Counted from the stretch's first letter, positions 43,414 to 52,568 are shown. The stretch: 64,000 bases of DNA from Bacteroidota bacterium (GCA_020161835.1 JAIUNL010000001.1:496001-560000), one strand, 5' to 3'. A program made the numbers and translations. Notes: generated from the sequence alone by a model not told the origin.

Positions 43414-44720
43414 TATGGTTTTTCCAGCATATTGCCGGTTCTGGCGTCAGCCCGTTTCAGAAGAATACTGAACACCAGACCAATCACACCCAGGCTGGCA
43501 AACATGATCATGCTGGCCGTGTAATCGTGGGTTAAATCCCGCAATGTGCCATTTAAAAACGGGAAAAGCGCAAGTCCGATATTCTGAATGAAAGTGGTGA
43601 TACCGAAGGCAGTTCCGGTGTGTTTTTCATCCACAATCATGGCAATGGCCGGCCAGAGTGCAGCCGGAACAAGAACAAAAGCAAATCCGAGTAGGATCAT
43701 CGGAAGAACCGGATTGATGGTTGTAAGTCCCATCAGCAGGTGAGCAGGAATTAAAAGCAGGGAACCGATAATCATAATGGTTGCACGTTTCCCGACTTTA
43801 TCGAGAATCTGACCGGCAAACGGAGCCATAACCATCGAAGCAAAAATAATGATGGAAGAAATTCCGCCGGCGGTACTGAACATGTGAAGAAACGATCCGA
43901 AAACCTGCATCATGAACGAGCCGTTCGTATCAGCAACTCTTGGGAATCCCCATTTATCCACAAAGAAATCGGTTGAAAGCGCAGTGAACGGGAAAACAGC
44001 GGAATAAAAAAGTACACACAAAATGGCTATGTACCAGAACCGGGGTCCGAAGTAAGCAATATCAGATAACTTGATTTTATCACCGGCAGTTTCTTCCTTC
44101 AGTCCGACGGCTTTTTCCGCTTTTCGGTCCATGTAAATGTAAACGAGGTTTGAAAGCAGAGAAAATCCGCAGAAAATCGCAGCTGCATAAAGCGCAAACC
44201 GGGCGCCGCCGAAATAGTCAGAAATCAGTTCACCCGTATTGAAGGCAAACATAGTTCCGAGACGGCTGATGGTCAGCGCAACACCGAAAGCGAGTGCCAG
44301 TTCTTTTCCCTTAAACCAACGTGCCAGCATGGCAGATTGTACAACAGCCAGCGGTTCAGCACCGGCACCGAATACAAACCGGCCGATCATGAGGGTGGTG
44401 ATATTCGGGGCAAAGGCGATGATGACGCCGCCAACGACCACAATTCCTGAGAAAATCAAACTGGCTTTTCGGGTTCCGAGCCAGTCAATCACAAATCCGG
44501 AGGCAAGAACAAAAATGATGGCGGCAATACTGTAAGCCGTATAGAAAAACCCAACCGTTCCACGCCCGGCACCCAATTCTTCAATTAACGTCGGGGCGAT
44601 GGCACCGATGATATCATAGGCAAAGTAACTTCCGAAGGTGATTGCAGAGATAAAAAAGAGTCCGATAAAGCGGTAAGCCTTACTTGCCGGATCAAACCAG
44701 GAAACAGATTGGGTGGACAT
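43413..44720 (-). CDS. Major facilitator superfamily transporter
   Basis: 435 residues with twelve predicted helices. The MFS loop motif between helices 2 and 3 reads GFVIDWLGTRKAS and its repeat in the second half GQILDKVGKRA. A central cytoplasmic linker (about 200-225) is charged. The overall pattern, including the N-terminal YDIIGAIAPTLIEELGAGRG, resembles MFSD1-like carriers, some of which move small peptides. That assignment is tentative and the substrate is unknown. It is transcribed alone, with a promoter region shared divergently with the restriction-modification genes. Confidence 0.85.
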   Translation of the reverse strand: MSTQSVSWFDPASKAYRFIGLFFISAITFGSYFAYDIIGAIAPTLIEELGAGRGTVGFFYTAYSIAAIIFVLASGFVIDWLGTRKASLIFSGIVVVGGVIIAFAPNITTLMIGRFVFGAGAEPLAVVQSAMLARWFKGKELALAFGVALTISRLGTMFAFNTGELISDYFGGARFALYAAAIFCGFSLLSNLVYIYMDRKAEKAVGLKEETAGDKIKLSDIAYFGPRFWYIAILCVLFYSAVFPFTALSTDFFVDKWGFPRVADTNGSFMMQVFGSFLHMFSTAGGISSIIIFASMVMAPFAGQILDKVGKRATIMIIGSLLLIPAHLLMGLTTINPVLPMILLGFAFVLVPAALWPAIAMIVDEKHTGTAFGITTFIQNIGLALFPFLNGTLRDLTHDYTASMIMFASLGVIGLVFSILLKRADARTGNMLEKP

Positions 44721-44947
44721 TGGGAAAATCCTTATTTTTGACTGGGGCTAAAAATAGGCAGTGGATATTTCTATTGCCAGATTTCATTACTTTTTTGATG
44801 AATTTCTTTTTTTGTTGAGGGGGATTGCTGAAGGTTATTTTTCAGTTGTCGTACTGACAGGCAGACTGAATGCTCACTTTCTTTGCAATTTCATTTTATT
44901 TGTAGACTTGCATTTTAGGAAAATTTGTTGGTTTTTTTGATAGTTTC

Positions 44948-44987
44948 AAATTTGTCCGTAAATTTGTCCGCATATAAAATAGGTTTG
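44948..44987 (+). promoter_or_regulatory. Direct repeat and -7 promoter element of the restriction-modification operon
   Basis: AAATTTGTCCG occurs twice in tandem (44948-44958 and 44960-44970), directly followed by TAGGTTTG (44980-44987), a full match to TAnnTTTG, only 4 bases before the ATG at 44992. The transcript would be nearly leaderless, and the repeat sits where an operator would block RNA polymerase. Confidence 0.55.
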
Positions 44988-44991
44988 CAAT

Positions 44992-47217
44992 ATGATAAAT
45001 GTGAAATTCTACTTAGATAAAGCCGATAAAAGCAAAAGGTCTCCAATACACCTAGTTATCAGACAAAAAGATGTGCAAGTCAAAGTTGCGACAGGGGAAA
45101 AAATTTTAAAAAAGGATTGGGATAACAAAAACCAAGTCGTTAAAGAATCGGAATACGCACATAGGTCAATAAATAAGTTCTTGGCATTTTTAAAGCAAGA
45201 GGTTGAAAAATATTTTGATTCCGTTCCGCATTCCCATTTTACTGATAAAAAAGTCAAGGAGAAAATATTGTCTTTGGTTAATGGCAGAAAGGTTAACATT
45301 GATGTAAAAATGGTTTGCGAAGATTTAGCTGAATATGATGGAAAAATTAAAACAACTTTTATTGATTTATTTGCTGGTGCTGGTGGATTTAGTGAGGGTT
45401 TTTTACAGGCAGAATGCGGTAATAGATATTACGACTTTTTGTTAGGAAGTGATATAAATGAGAATTGTGAATTAACCCATCTTGCTCGATATAATTACCA
45501 ACTTGGAATGGATTCAGAGTTTTTGCGTCAAGACATTACTGAACCAGACTTTTTAGAAAATTTATTAAAGAAATTGAAAAATATTCAAGTTGACGTTGTT
45601 TGTGGTGGACCACCTTGTCAAAGCTTTAGTTTAGCAGGGAAACGGAAAAAGTTTGATAAAAAGGACGATTTATTCGCCCATTATTTAAATGTGATCCGTG
45701 TTCTACGCCCAAAATATTTTGTAATGGAAAATGTAAAAGGAATCCTTACAAAAGAAGGTGGAAAAATAAAGGAAATGATTTTACAAGAAATCAAATCAAT
45801 TCTTGATTTAAAAGAATTTCACCAGTTAATTCATTTTTTAGCAAAGCTTAGAAAAGTAGAAAAGGAAAAAGTATTTACGCTGGATTGCTACAATTTACGC
45901 ATGCAATTTGAATCTGCTAATGAAAAAGAGCTGGAAAAATTAAGAGATGATTATATTCAAAATGTTGAAAATAGATTTCGACTTCTAACACCTAAAATTG
46001 CAGATTACAAAACAAGTAAAACAGATATAAATATTAATACAATTCGCCACGGATTTAACTTATTAAAGCGAAGCAAGGAGTTAGCTTATGTAAGAAAAAA
46101 AGTCATTTTAGAAAAAGCACACAGCGATTTAGACAATGATTACTTCTCCGAAAAATTCGATGCATTTTTAACAGCAATAGAATCAGATTCAATTATTGAC
46201 CAAATACATGATTCATTCAAAAATTTAAAAGCTCCAAATGAATATCAGAACGATATTTCTGAAATAATATCGGCTTTAGAAATTTACAATTATTCATTTG
46301 AGGAGTGCATTCAAGGGCTCAAACCGTTCGTGAAAACAATAAAGGATGAAATCGAATTTGAAGAAATTTTATCGCACTTAAGGTTATATAATATTGAGCA
46401 GCCTTTTGTTGCCCTAGCTTCAAATTATGGAGTTCCGCAAAACCGCGAAAGGGTTTTATTTATTGGTTGTCGCAAGGATCAGAAATTAATTACGACTGTT
46501 CCGCCAACTGTAAACGAAAAAGAAAAGGTAACAGTTTTTGAAGCATTGTATGATTTAGATTTTATAGGAAATGATGATGAGAAATATAGTTATGAGGCAA
46601 TTGATTTAAAATCAAAATACAATGGCACAACAGAAAAGATGATCTCTTTAGTTAAGAAAAGAACTATTGACGGAAAACCAGATGAAAACAAAGGCTTGAC
46701 ATACGCAGATTGGTCAAAAAGAGGTCGATTGAACGGAAGATTTTCAAATGCAAAAAATCCATTTTACGTAAGAACTTTTGATGAACTAGAAAACACTTTA
46801 AACCATATTGTTGCTCCATTACACAATCACAAAACAAGTAAACAAAATGAAGATGTTGTTAAGCGTTTGGAAGTCATTTTAAAAACTGGTGATTATGATA
46901 TGGCGAAAAAGGAACTTAAAAAAATTGGTCTTGATTCTGAAAAACGAAATTACAATGTTTTAAAACCAGACTCTCAAAGTCCAACTGTAATGACGATACC
47001 AGATGATTATATACACTTTTCAAGTCCAAGGGCATTAACAGTTAGAGAAATGGCTAGGTTGCAATCATTTGATGATTCTTTCGTGTTTCAGGGTAAGCGT
47101 TCAACCGGAGGAAATAAACGCAAATTTGAAGTACCACAATTTACTTTAGTAGGAAATGCAGTTCCACCATTAATGGCGCGTGCTGTTGCGTCGGAAATAT
47201 TAAAAAACATAAAGTAG
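44992..47217 (+). CDS. DNA cytosine-5 methyltransferase fused to an integrase-type arm domain
   Basis: 741 residues. Residues 1 to about 75 (VKFYLDKADKSKRSPIHLVI, then VATGEKILKKDWD and a helical tail) look like the arm-DNA-binding domain of Bacteroidota tyrosine recombinases. From residue 123 an m5C methyltransferase follows. Motif I is DLFAGAGGFSEGF, the catalytic Cys209 is in GGPPCQSFS, motif VI is ENV (246-248), motif VIII QNRERVLFIG and motif X FTLVGNAVPP. A lysine-rich insertion of about 180 residues separates VI and VIII. It should protect DNA against the endonuclease encoded 6 bases downstream. Codon use is AT-rich compared with flanking genes, indicating transfer. Confidence 0.88.
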   Translation: MINVKFYLDKADKSKRSPIHLVIRQKDVQVKVATGEKILKKDWDNKNQVVKESEYAHRSINKFLAFLKQEVEKYFDSVPHSHFTDKKVKEKILSLVNGRKVNIDVKMVCEDLAEYDGKIKTTFIDLFAGAGGFSEGFLQAECGNRYYDFLLGSDINENCELTHLARYNYQLGMDSEFLRQDITEPDFLENLLKKLKNIQVDVVCGGPPCQSFSLAGKRKKFDKKDDLFAHYLNVIRVLRPKYFVMENVKGILTKEGGKIKEMILQEIKSILDLKEFHQLIHFLAKLRKVEKEKVFTLDCYNLRMQFESANEKELEKLRDDYIQNVENRFRLLTPKIADYKTSKTDININTIRHGFNLLKRSKELAYVRKKVILEKAHSDLDNDYFSEKFDAFLTAIESDSIIDQIHDSFKNLKAPNEYQNDISEIISALEIYNYSFEECIQGLKPFVKTIKDEIEFEEILSHLRLYNIEQPFVALASNYGVPQNRERVLFIGCRKDQKLITTVPPTVNEKEKVTVFEALYDLDFIGNDDEKYSYEAIDLKSKYNGTTEKMISLVKKRTIDGKPDENKGLTYADWSKRGRLNGRFSNAKNPFYVRTFDELENTLNHIVAPLHNHKTSKQNEDVVKRLEVILKTGDYDMAKKELKKIGLDSEKRNYNVLKPDSQSPTVMTIPDDYIHFSSPRALTVREMARLQSFDDSFVFQGKRSTGGNKRKFEVPQFTLVGNAVPPLMARAVASEILKNIK

Positions 47218-47223
47218 TCACTG

Positions 47224-48408
47224 ATGAGGCAACTAACAACCATTGAAATAAATCGGATAAAACTTCTAACAGAAAAGTCTATTGAACTTTGTCTAATTGA
47301 ACCAACTATTGTAGGACTTGAAAAGTCGATAATGGATGCTACGGGTTCAGTTAGAACCTATTTGAAAGCCCGATGTATACACGATTATGAATTGCAGAAA
47401 CAAGGTCAAGAAAATAAAATTCAGATTTCATCGTTTTTAATTTACTCAAATGAATTAAAAAATTCAGTTGCCTCACTTTATCGTCCAAATTCAAAAATGG
47501 GTGATCCCAGAATTTGGTTCAAAGGGTTAGGTTCGTTTGCAATGGCAAACGATATTTTAGGAATAATCGCCTTTGAAAGAAAGCTATATGTCTTGAATAT
47601 TACACAACTTGATTTGCAAAAATTAGTAGAAGCAAATACGACAAATCCATTAAAGGAATTGGTGAATGAGATAAACCAAATTTCAAATGAAATAGCTGAT
47701 GAATTGTTATTTAAATTGAGAGCCATTGCTGCGAGAGGCTTTGTTCCTGCTTTGTTACAAGCAGACACTTCAATTGGTAGAACATTGGAGAAATTGTTAG
47801 GTATTGAAATGAACTCCTCAAGAACCCCTGATTACAAAGGAATAGAATTAAAATCTGCAAGGGAAAACAAAGGAACAAGAAAAGGGCTCTTCGCAAAAAC
47901 GCCAAACTGGAATTTAAGCAAATTTAAAAATAGAAGTGAAATTTTGGATGCGTTTGGGTATTGGGGGGAAGACGGTTTCCGTTTATATAATACAATTAGA
48001 GCTACTGGCAGAAATGCTCAAGGTTTAATATTAAGAACCGATTACGACCTTGGTTATTTATTTGAAAATTCCGATAAAAAGGAAATTGGCGATTTTTTAA
48101 TTTGGGAATTGGGTGTACTTAAAGATGCTTTGGCATCAAAGCACAAAGAAACATTTTGGATAAAGGCCCAATCCAAGATGGAAGACAATAGAGAATTCTT
48201 TTTGTTTAAGTCGGCTGAACACACTAAAAGTCCGTTAATTAATCAATTTGGTTTGCTAATTGATATTGGCGCTATTACAATCGATTATACAATAAAGAGA
48301 CTTGCAAATGGTTCAGTGATTGACAAGGGGTGTAACTTTAAATTGAAACCAACTGCTTTGAATATGCTATTTCCCCCAAGTAATATTTATTCACTTTTAC
48401 CAGATTAA
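47224..48408 (+). CDS. MvaI/BcnI-family type II restriction endonuclease
   Basis: 394 residues. The C-terminal half carries the MvaI/BcnI layout: GRTLEKLLGIEMNSSRTPDYKG with the catalytic Asp203, then IELK with Glu208 and Lys210 (D-x4-E-x-K), and a later conserved DLGYLFEN/WIKAQSKMED region. MvaI and BcnI are monomeric enzymes that cut CCWGG and CCSGG. The recognition sequence here is not determined. The N-terminal ~160 residues are an added helical domain of unknown function. It follows the methyltransferase by 6 bases, so the pair forms one operon within the AT-rich island. Confidence 0.85.
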   Translation: MRQLTTIEINRIKLLTEKSIELCLIEPTIVGLEKSIMDATGSVRTYLKARCIHDYELQKQGQENKIQISSFLIYSNELKNSVASLYRPNSKMGDPRIWFKGLGSFAMANDILGIIAFERKLYVLNITQLDLQKLVEANTTNPLKELVNEINQISNEIADELLFKLRAIAARGFVPALLQADTSIGRTLEKLLGIEMNSSRTPDYKGIELKSARENKGTRKGLFAKTPNWNLSKFKNRSEILDAFGYWGEDGFRLYNTIRATGRNAQGLILRTDYDLGYLFENSDKKEIGDFLIWELGVLKDALASKHKETFWIKAQSKMEDNREFFLFKSAEHTKSPLINQFGLLIDIGAITIDYTIKRLANGSVIDKGCNFKLKPTALNMLFPPSNIYSLLPD

Positions 48409-48444
48409 ACATTCTTTGCAAAGTAAATGGAGTGAATGTTTTTA
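48407..48444 (+). terminator. Terminator of the restriction-modification operon
   Basis: AAACATTC (48407-48414) pairs with GAATGTTT (48434-48441), with a T run following. The stem begins within the stop codon. An alternative GGAGT/ACTCC hairpin overlaps it. Confidence 0.5.
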
Positions 48445-48552
48445 CTCCTCTGGGTTTGCAAAGGTGATTTTTTTGATATGCAAAGTGACAATTGCTCGAT
48501 TATTATCCCAATTTGGATGCTTCTCCCTACTTGTAACTTTTAACCCTACCCC

Positions 48553-50085
48553 ATGACTCAAAAAAAATCCCTATCCACCACCGATCCGCTGATTCTGATC
48601 GGAATTTTCATTACTGCGAAATTTCTGCTTCACTTGTTTACCAACACCATTTACGGTTTCCACCGGGATGAACTGCTTTACATGGCGCTTGGTGATCACC
48701 TCATGTGGGGATTTCAGGAAGTACCGCCTTCGATTGCCGTTTTTGCCAAACTTTCGGGATTCATTTTCAGTGATACGCTCGCAGGTTACCGGTTTTTCCC
48801 GGCGGTGACCGGTGCTGCCACGGTCGGACTTGCGCTTCTCTCCGTAAGAATACTAGGCGGAAAACAACTTGCCATCCTTATCACCGGCATTACGCTTTTG
48901 CTTTCACCGCTTTTTCTGCGGATGAATACTCTTTTTCAGCCGGTCACCTTCGACGTTTTTTACTGGACGTTAATTCTTTGGCTCGTTCTCCGTGTGATTA
49001 ATTCTTCAGCAAAACCTTCCGACTGGATCTGGCTGGGTGTTGCCTTCGGACTTGGGATGCTCAACAAATATTCGATTCCGTTCATCGCCATTCCGGTTGC
49101 CCTGAGTTTGATTTTAACTCCAAACCGGTTGTTGCTCAAATCCCGCTGGCCGTGGATTTCAATCGGGATTGCACTTTTAGTCTGGCTGCCCAATCTGATC
49201 TGGCAGATTAAAAATCAGTTTCCTGTTTTTGACCACATGGCTGAACTCCGTTCCAATCAGCTCGTTCATGTTTCAGCTTTGGATTTTATTTCAGGTCAGG
49301 TCCTTCTCAATCTTTTTGCCGGATTACTTTTCATTCCGGGTTTAATCTGGCTCATCCGGTCGAAGGAATTCAGAATTCTGGCCTGGATTTACGGTTTTTC
49401 TCTTCTGCTTTTTGTTCTGCTCAGCGGCAAATCTTATTACCTGGCCGGAATTTACCCGATACTTATTGCTGCCGGCGGCGTCTGGTTTGAATCCTGGACT
49501 GCATCCGGGAAAAAATGGAAAGTGTCCCTGTTTGGTTTGCTATGTCTGCTGAATCTGCCTCTCGTTCCGTACGGACTCCCACTCCTCCCGGTCGACACAA
49601 TGAAATCGTATTCTGCTTTCATGGCCGAAAATGCTGCCATGACTCCGCCTCTCGTCTGGGAAGATGACACGGTTCATGATCTGCCTCAGGATTATGCCGA
49701 TATGTTCGGTTGGGAAGAACAGGTTCGCTCAGTCACCACCGTTTATTATAATCTGCCCGATTCCATCCGGAATGAAACGGTGATTATGACCTCAAATTAC
49801 GGTCAGGCCGGAGCTCTGGCCCATTTTGGTGAGGTATATAATCTGCCCTACCCGGTCAGCATTGCAAGCAGCTTTTATTTTTTCGGACCCGGAAATCTGC
49901 CGGGAAAATACATTCTCGCAGTTGGTTATGAAAAGGAAGACATTGAGCAGTTTTTCGCTGAAATGGAACTGAAACGGATTCACACTTCATCGGTTGCCCG
50001 TGAAAACCGGGTTGAAATCTGGTTGTGCAAAAATCCGAAAGTAACCCTGCAGGAAGCCTGGTCCGGGTTCCGGGATGACCGGTGA
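48553..50085 (+). CDS. Glycosyltransferase family 39 (PMT/ArnT-like) membrane protein
   Basis: 510 residues. After a short cytoplasmic N-terminus and the first helix, the periplasmic loop carries GFHRDELLYMALGDHLMWGF with the acidic catalytic pair typical of GT39/ArnT-type enzymes. These move a sugar from a polyprenyl-phosphate donor to a lipid or protein on the outer face of the membrane. About eleven helices follow, then a soluble C-terminal domain (about 370-510). The natural acceptor is unknown; lipid A or glycoproteins are possible. It precedes the PAP2 phosphatase gene by 37 bases, but that gene has its own promoter. Confidence 0.85.
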   Translation: MTQKKSLSTTDPLILIGIFITAKFLLHLFTNTIYGFHRDELLYMALGDHLMWGFQEVPPSIAVFAKLSGFIFSDTLAGYRFFPAVTGAATVGLALLSVRILGGKQLAILITGITLLLSPLFLRMNTLFQPVTFDVFYWTLILWLVLRVINSSAKPSDWIWLGVAFGLGMLNKYSIPFIAIPVALSLILTPNRLLLKSRWPWISIGIALLVWLPNLIWQIKNQFPVFDHMAELRSNQLVHVSALDFISGQVLLNLFAGLLFIPGLIWLIRSKEFRILAWIYGFSLLLFVLLSGKSYYLAGIYPILIAAGGVWFESWTASGKKWKVSLFGLLCLLNLPLVPYGLPLLPVDTMKSYSAFMAENAAMTPPLVWEDDTVHDLPQDYADMFGWEEQVRSVTTVYYNLPDSIRNETVIMTSNYGQAGALAHFGEVYNLPYPVSIASSFYFFGPGNLPGKYILAVGYEKEDIEQFFAEMELKRIHTSSVARENRVEIWLCKNPKVTLQEAWSGFRDDR

Positions 50086-50086
50086 A

Positions 50087-50117
50087 TTGGGTGGGTGAAT
50101 TCTTTTCCCTACCTTTG
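50087..50117 (+). promoter_or_regulatory. Bacteroidota-type promoter giving a near-leaderless transcript
   Basis: TTG (50087-50089), exactly 20 nt, then TACCTTTG (50110-50117), a complete match to TAnnTTTG. The ATG of the PAP2 gene begins 6 bases later, so the transcript should start at or next to the start codon. Confidence 0.7.
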
Positions 50118-50122
50118 CATTC

Positions 50123-50707
50123 ATGACCGACTTTTTATACGAAATCGACAAGACTTTATTTTACTGGATCAATCACGGCTGGTCAAATCCCGTTTTTGAT
50201 GTGGTCATGCCGTTTATCACCAACCGGGTGACCTGGTTTCCGGTCTGGATTGCTCTTGTTGCCTGGTTGATCTTGAAAGGTGGACGAAAAGGGCGGATTG
50301 TCGCAGCTCTGATTATTCCGGTAATTTTTCTGACTGATCAGGTTTCTTCAGAACTGATCAAACCGTTTATCGACCGGGTTCGTCCGTCCAATGCCCTGCC
50401 CGATGTTTATCTTCTCGTAAAAAGAACGATGTCTGACTCTTTTCCGTCTTCTCATGCGGCCAATTTTTTTGCCGGAGCAACCTTGCTGACCTGGTTTTAC
50501 CGCAAAACGGCCTGGATTTGCTTCAGTCTGGCAACTTTGGTCGCACTTTCACGTCCGTATGTGGGCGTTCACTATCCGTCAGATATTCTGGGCGGTGCCG
50601 TGCTCGGATCTTTGCTTACACTTGCCGTCATCTGGCTGTATCTTCAACTTGCAAAAAAATCGGGTCTTCCCTGGCTTCAGACAGACCTTGAAGGAGTTTC
50701 AAAATGA
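50123..50707 (+). CDS. PAP2-family membrane phosphatase
   Basis: 194 residues, about six helices. The three phosphatase motifs are complete: KPFIDRVRP (C1), PSSHAANF (C2) and SRPYVGVHYPSD (C3, catalytic His). Members hydrolyse undecaprenyl pyrophosphate, phosphatidylglycerophosphate or lipid A phosphates; which of these applies here is not decided. The stop overlaps the lgt start by 4 bases (ATGA), coupling it to lipoprotein maturation. Context with GT39 and Lgt points to envelope lipid metabolism. Confidence 0.9.
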   Translation: MTDFLYEIDKTLFYWINHGWSNPVFDVVMPFITNRVTWFPVWIALVAWLILKGGRKGRIVAALIIPVIFLTDQVSSELIKPFIDRVRPSNALPDVYLLVKRTMSDSFPSSHAANFFAGATLLTWFYRKTAWICFSLATLVALSRPYVGVHYPSDILGGAVLGSLLTLAVIWLYLQLAKKSGLPWLQTDLEGVSK

Positions 50708-51504
50708 TCGAATGGAGTGTTTCTCCCATTATTTTTTCTGTCGGACCTGTTTCCATCCGTTGGTACAGTCTCATGTTCGCCGTTTCGTTTTACCTTGGGT
50801 TTTTGCTGATCAGGGCTTTCATGAAAAAAGACGGTCGCCCCATTGAAGATGCTGACCGGGTTTTGCTTTACATGATGGTTTCGGTGATTGTGGGTGCCCG
50901 TCTGGGTCATTGTTTATTCTACGATCCGGCTTTTTACCTCAGCCATCCGCTTGAAATTCTTAAAGTCTGGGAAGGCGGACTCGCAAGCCACGGTGCTGCT
51001 ATCGGGATTTTAACCGGCATGTATATTTATTCACGGAATTCCAAAAACCAACCTTTTCTCTGGGTGATGGACCGGATTGTCATTGTTGTCGCCCTTTCCG
51101 GACTTTTCATCCGCCTCGGGAACCTGTTCAACTCAGAAATTCTCGGCATCCCGACTGACGGATCCTGGGGATTTGTCTTCACACGCATTGATCTGATTCC
51201 TCGTCATCCGGTGCAGCTTTATGAAGCGTTCACCTATTTCGCCATTTTTGGAATGCTCATGTGGATGTATTACAAAACCCGTGAAATTCTTCAGGATGGA
51301 AGGCTTTTCGGCTGGTTTCTGATTACGGTTTTTGGCGGAAGGATTATCCTCGAGTTTTTCAAAGAAGAACAGGCAGCTTTTCACATGATTCTGCCCATCA
51401 CCATGGGTCAGCTTCTCAGTATCCCGTTTGTAATTGCCGGTATCTATCTGCTCGTGACCTCGAAAGAGAAGAGTGAACCCGCCAAAAGTCAAAAGGGAAA
51501 ATAA
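50704..51504 (+). CDS. lgt: Prolipoprotein diacylglyceryl transferase
   Basis: 266 residues with about seven helices. Conserved elements are IRWYSLMFAVSF, WEGGLASHGAAIG (essential His region), GRLGNLFNSEILG in the form RLGNLFNSEILG, RHPVQLYEAFTYF and the late FGGRIILEFFKE segment. Lgt attaches diacylglycerol from phosphatidylglycerol to the lipobox cysteine, the first step for the several lipoproteins encoded in this window. It is translationally coupled to the PAP2 gene and ends about 105 bases before a hairpin terminator. Confidence 0.95.
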   Translation: MIEWSVSPIIFSVGPVSIRWYSLMFAVSFYLGFLLIRAFMKKDGRPIEDADRVLLYMMVSVIVGARLGHCLFYDPAFYLSHPLEILKVWEGGLASHGAAIGILTGMYIYSRNSKNQPFLWVMDRIVIVVALSGLFIRLGNLFNSEILGIPTDGSWGFVFTRIDLIPRHPVQLYEAFTYFAIFGMLMWMYYKTREILQDGRLFGWFLITVFGGRIILEFFKEEQAAFHMILPITMGQLLSIPFVIAGIYLLVTSKEKSEPAKSQKGK

Positions 51505-51609
51505 GAAACCGTTGTACTGCCTGTCCCGAAAGTATTAATCCCGCCTACTGACGGGCTTTCAGGGTTTTAAGTTGCAGGTCGTACGGATAGTGAATTTTTC
51601 CCTTCCATG

Positions 51610-51639
51610 AAAGTCTGCGCAATTTGCCGCAGATTTTTT
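51610..51639 (+). terminator. Terminator after lgt (gene-free stretch 51505-51931)
   Basis: TCTGCG/CGCAGA, extended by A-T pairs and one G-T wobble to about 10 bp, with an 8-nt loop and T run. The rest of the 427-bp stretch holds a CCCG/CGGG hairpin near 51540, a CACGGATTAGCGCAGATG repeat near 51680, and ATTAACCATT-type repeats at 51757-51789. Confidence 0.7.
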
Positions 51640-51756
51640 CCCGCTCCCAAACAAGGGTACTTGTCGGGTAAAAAGATCACACGGATTAGCGCAGATGTGG
51701 ACGGAAATCATAACCCAAAAATTTAAGAGAGTATTAAAAAAGAGGGGTTTCGAAAT

Positions 51757-51789
51757 TCATTAACCATTCACCCTTAACCATTAAACATT
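51757..51789. repeat. TTAACCATT-type degenerate repeat
   Basis: Near-copies of ATTAACCATTCACC and TTAACCATTAAACATT, inverse complement of the AATGGTTAATGG repeat at 27394 and of the AATGGTTAAGGGT segment near 8591. Confidence 0.5.
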
Positions 51790-51931
51790 TGCCTTTCCTC
51801 CTTCCTTCTTACAATTTCATTAAAACACTCCGGAAAATCCCTTCGCCTCTTTCGCTTGTACCAAATAAAACACTAATTTAGTCAGAACAGAATTTAAGCT
51901 CGGTAAAGCACACTTCTAAACAGAAAAACCG

Positions 51932-52561
51932 GTGGCAAAAGTCTACACCCTTCATCCAAAAAATCCGCAAAAAAACCGGATTGAAGAAATCGTCCTGAAG
52001 CTCAGGAAGGGTGGTGTAATTTTATATCCGACCGATACCAATTATGCCCTGGGCTGTGATATCAACCATAAAAATTCCATCGAGAAACTCAGGTTCATTC
52101 GTCAGCTTCCGCCCCATTATCCGCTTTCTATTCTTGTGCCATCCTTTACCGGACTTAGTCAGTTTGCCAAAATCCCTGACAACGCCTACCGGATTATGAA
52201 AGCACTTGTTCCGGGGCCTTACACGTTTATCCTCCCGGCAACCAAAGAAGTCCCGAAACTGCTTCAGGATCCAAAAAGGAAAACAATTGGAATCCGAATT
52301 CCTTCCAATCCCATCTGTCTTGAACTTTTAAGAGAACTTGGAACTCCACTCGTTTCAATTTCTGCCAAACTGGACGAAGAAGAGCTGGCTTATCACAGCA
52401 GTTTTGCTTTGTTTGAGCAGTACGGTCCGATCGTTGATTTTATTATTGATGATGAAAATGATGATCCCGGCTCAGAATCCACCATTATTGATTTCACTGA
52501 TGAAGAGCCGGTAATCCGCCGTGAAGGATTAGGCCTAGACCGGGTACTGGCGGTACTTTAG
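51932..52561 (+). CDS. YrdC/YciO-family threonylcarbamoyl-AMP synthase-like protein
   Basis: 209 residues starting at a GTG. It has the YrdC fold: LRKGGVILYPTDTNYALGCD (N-terminal nucleotide-binding stretch), PLSILVPSF, LVPGPYTFILPATKEVP, and GIRIPSNPICLELLRELGTPLVSISA. Basic residues of the central cavity are present. The sequence is closer to the YciO branch than to TsaC/Sua5, which lacks the extra Sua5 domain. True TsaC makes threonylcarbamoyl-adenylate for tRNA t6A; the YciO role is less defined. A repeat segment follows the stop within 8 bases. Confidence 0.85.
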   Translation: MAKVYTLHPKNPQKNRIEEIVLKLRKGGVILYPTDTNYALGCDINHKNSIEKLRFIRQLPPHYPLSILVPSFTGLSQFAKIPDNAYRIMKALVPGPYTFILPATKEVPKLLQDPKRKTIGIRIPSNPICLELLRELGTPLVSISAKLDEEELAYHSSFALFEQYGPIVDFIIDDENDDPGSESTIIDFTDEEPVIRREGLGLDRVLAVL

Positions 52562-52568
52562 ACCGCCG

